This document shows, one piece after another, positions 14,815 through 14,865 of a stretch of DNA of 14,865 nt. The notes below the pieces were generated by a model that was given only the letters and a program-made list of their open reading frames with translations, made no database searches and was not told the DNA's origin. This DNA is from Candidatus Zixiibacteriota bacterium (lineage in GTDB: Bacteria > SM23-81), in assembly GCA_030628225.1 (NCBI GenBank), contig DAOVRJ010000032.1, positions 1-14,865 on the forward strand. Direction: 5' to 3'. Numbering within the stretch: position 1 is the stretch's first letter; every line of letters begins with the position of its first letter. A program made the position numbers and the translations under genes.

Positions 14815-14865
14815 GGGGTCGAGGATTCTGGAAAAATAGGATTCAAGGATTCGAGGATTCAGGGA
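14815..14865 (+). repeat. 8-bp tandem repeat reaching the window edge
   Basis: In-phase octamers run GGGGTCGA, GGATTCTG, GAAAAATA, GGATTCAA, GGATTCGA, GGATTCAG, then GGA at the edge. The consensus is GGATTCNN, with one strongly diverged unit (14831-14838). The array probably continues beyond the window. Confidence 0.65.

Larger units (their letters stand above)
14261..14865 (+). other. Gene-free region with hairpins and repeats
   Basis: These 605 bp after trmN6 contain no convincing coding sequence. Open frames at + 14543-14839 and - 14297-14494 have odd composition (one begins Phe/Leu/His-rich because of the A/T repeat). Neither resembles a known family or has a clear ribosome-binding site. 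The region carries a possible structured RNA (14357-14486), an inverted repeat with degenerate T-rich runs (14488-14625), a GC-rich hairpin (14648-14672) and a tandem octamer at the edge (14815-14865). No terminator with a T-tract was seen for trmN6. Confidence 0.7.

Noticed and set aside
14543-14839. 98-codon open frame on +
   Set aside because: It is built from the T-rich repeat, the GC-rich hairpin and the octamer array; no SD and no family resemblance.
1-14865. parS site for ParB
   Set aside because: No match to TGTTTCACGTGAAACA or TGTTCCACGTGGAACA was seen; partial words at about 1270, 2320 and 13695 lack the second half and lie in genes.

Overview
The window is about 15 kb of bacterial chromosome with every convincing gene on the + strand. 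It holds a replication and segregation block (end of mnmG, rsmG, parA, parB), a cell-envelope pair (M23 peptidase, bactofilin), a complete nine-gene V/A-type ATPase operon, an adenine-N6 tRNA methyltransferase gene, and about 600 bp of gene-free, repeat-rich DNA at the right edge. The proteins are clearly bacterial. The V/A-type enzyme, frequent TTG/GTG starts and moderate GC suggest an uncultured or anaerobic lineage, but I cannot name a phylum from this sequence.

Layout. At 3-2736, mnmG (5' end outside), rsmG, parA and parB are tightly packed. At 2737-3144 there is an AT-rich gap with one DnaA-box-like site and a promoter-like sequence. At 3145-4489 lie the M23 peptidase and bactofilin genes. 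At 4490-4701 there is a 212-bp gap with three perfect 9-mer DnaA boxes and one 8/9 match, the strongest non-coding signal here. At 4702-13545 the ATPase genes run H-I-K-E-C-F-A-B-D, mostly overlapping or closely spaced, and end at an intrinsic terminator (13570-13597). trmN6-like follows at 13616-14260. From 14261 to the edge there are hairpins, A/T-rich inverted repeats and an 8-bp tandem repeat.

How the parts fit. mnmG-rsmG-parA-parB often lies near the replication origin, and in many bacteria an F-type atp operon follows. Here a V/A-type operon is in that position, with a DnaA-box cluster just before its first gene. The cluster may be oriC, an origin sub-region, or a DnaA-controlled promoter region for the ATPase. 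The c-ring subunit K has the side chains that bind Na+ in Enterococcus hirae NtpK, so sodium coupling is possible. The bactofilin and M23 genes are a known cytoskeleton/wall-hydrolase pairing, and bactofilins in some bacteria also position ParABS.

The most notable observations are the DnaA-box cluster, the V/A-for-F position swap, the Na+-type K subunit with a signal peptide, and a possibly structured, repeat-rich right end. I saw no tRNA, rRNA, CRISPR array, insertion sequence, intein or consensus parS site.
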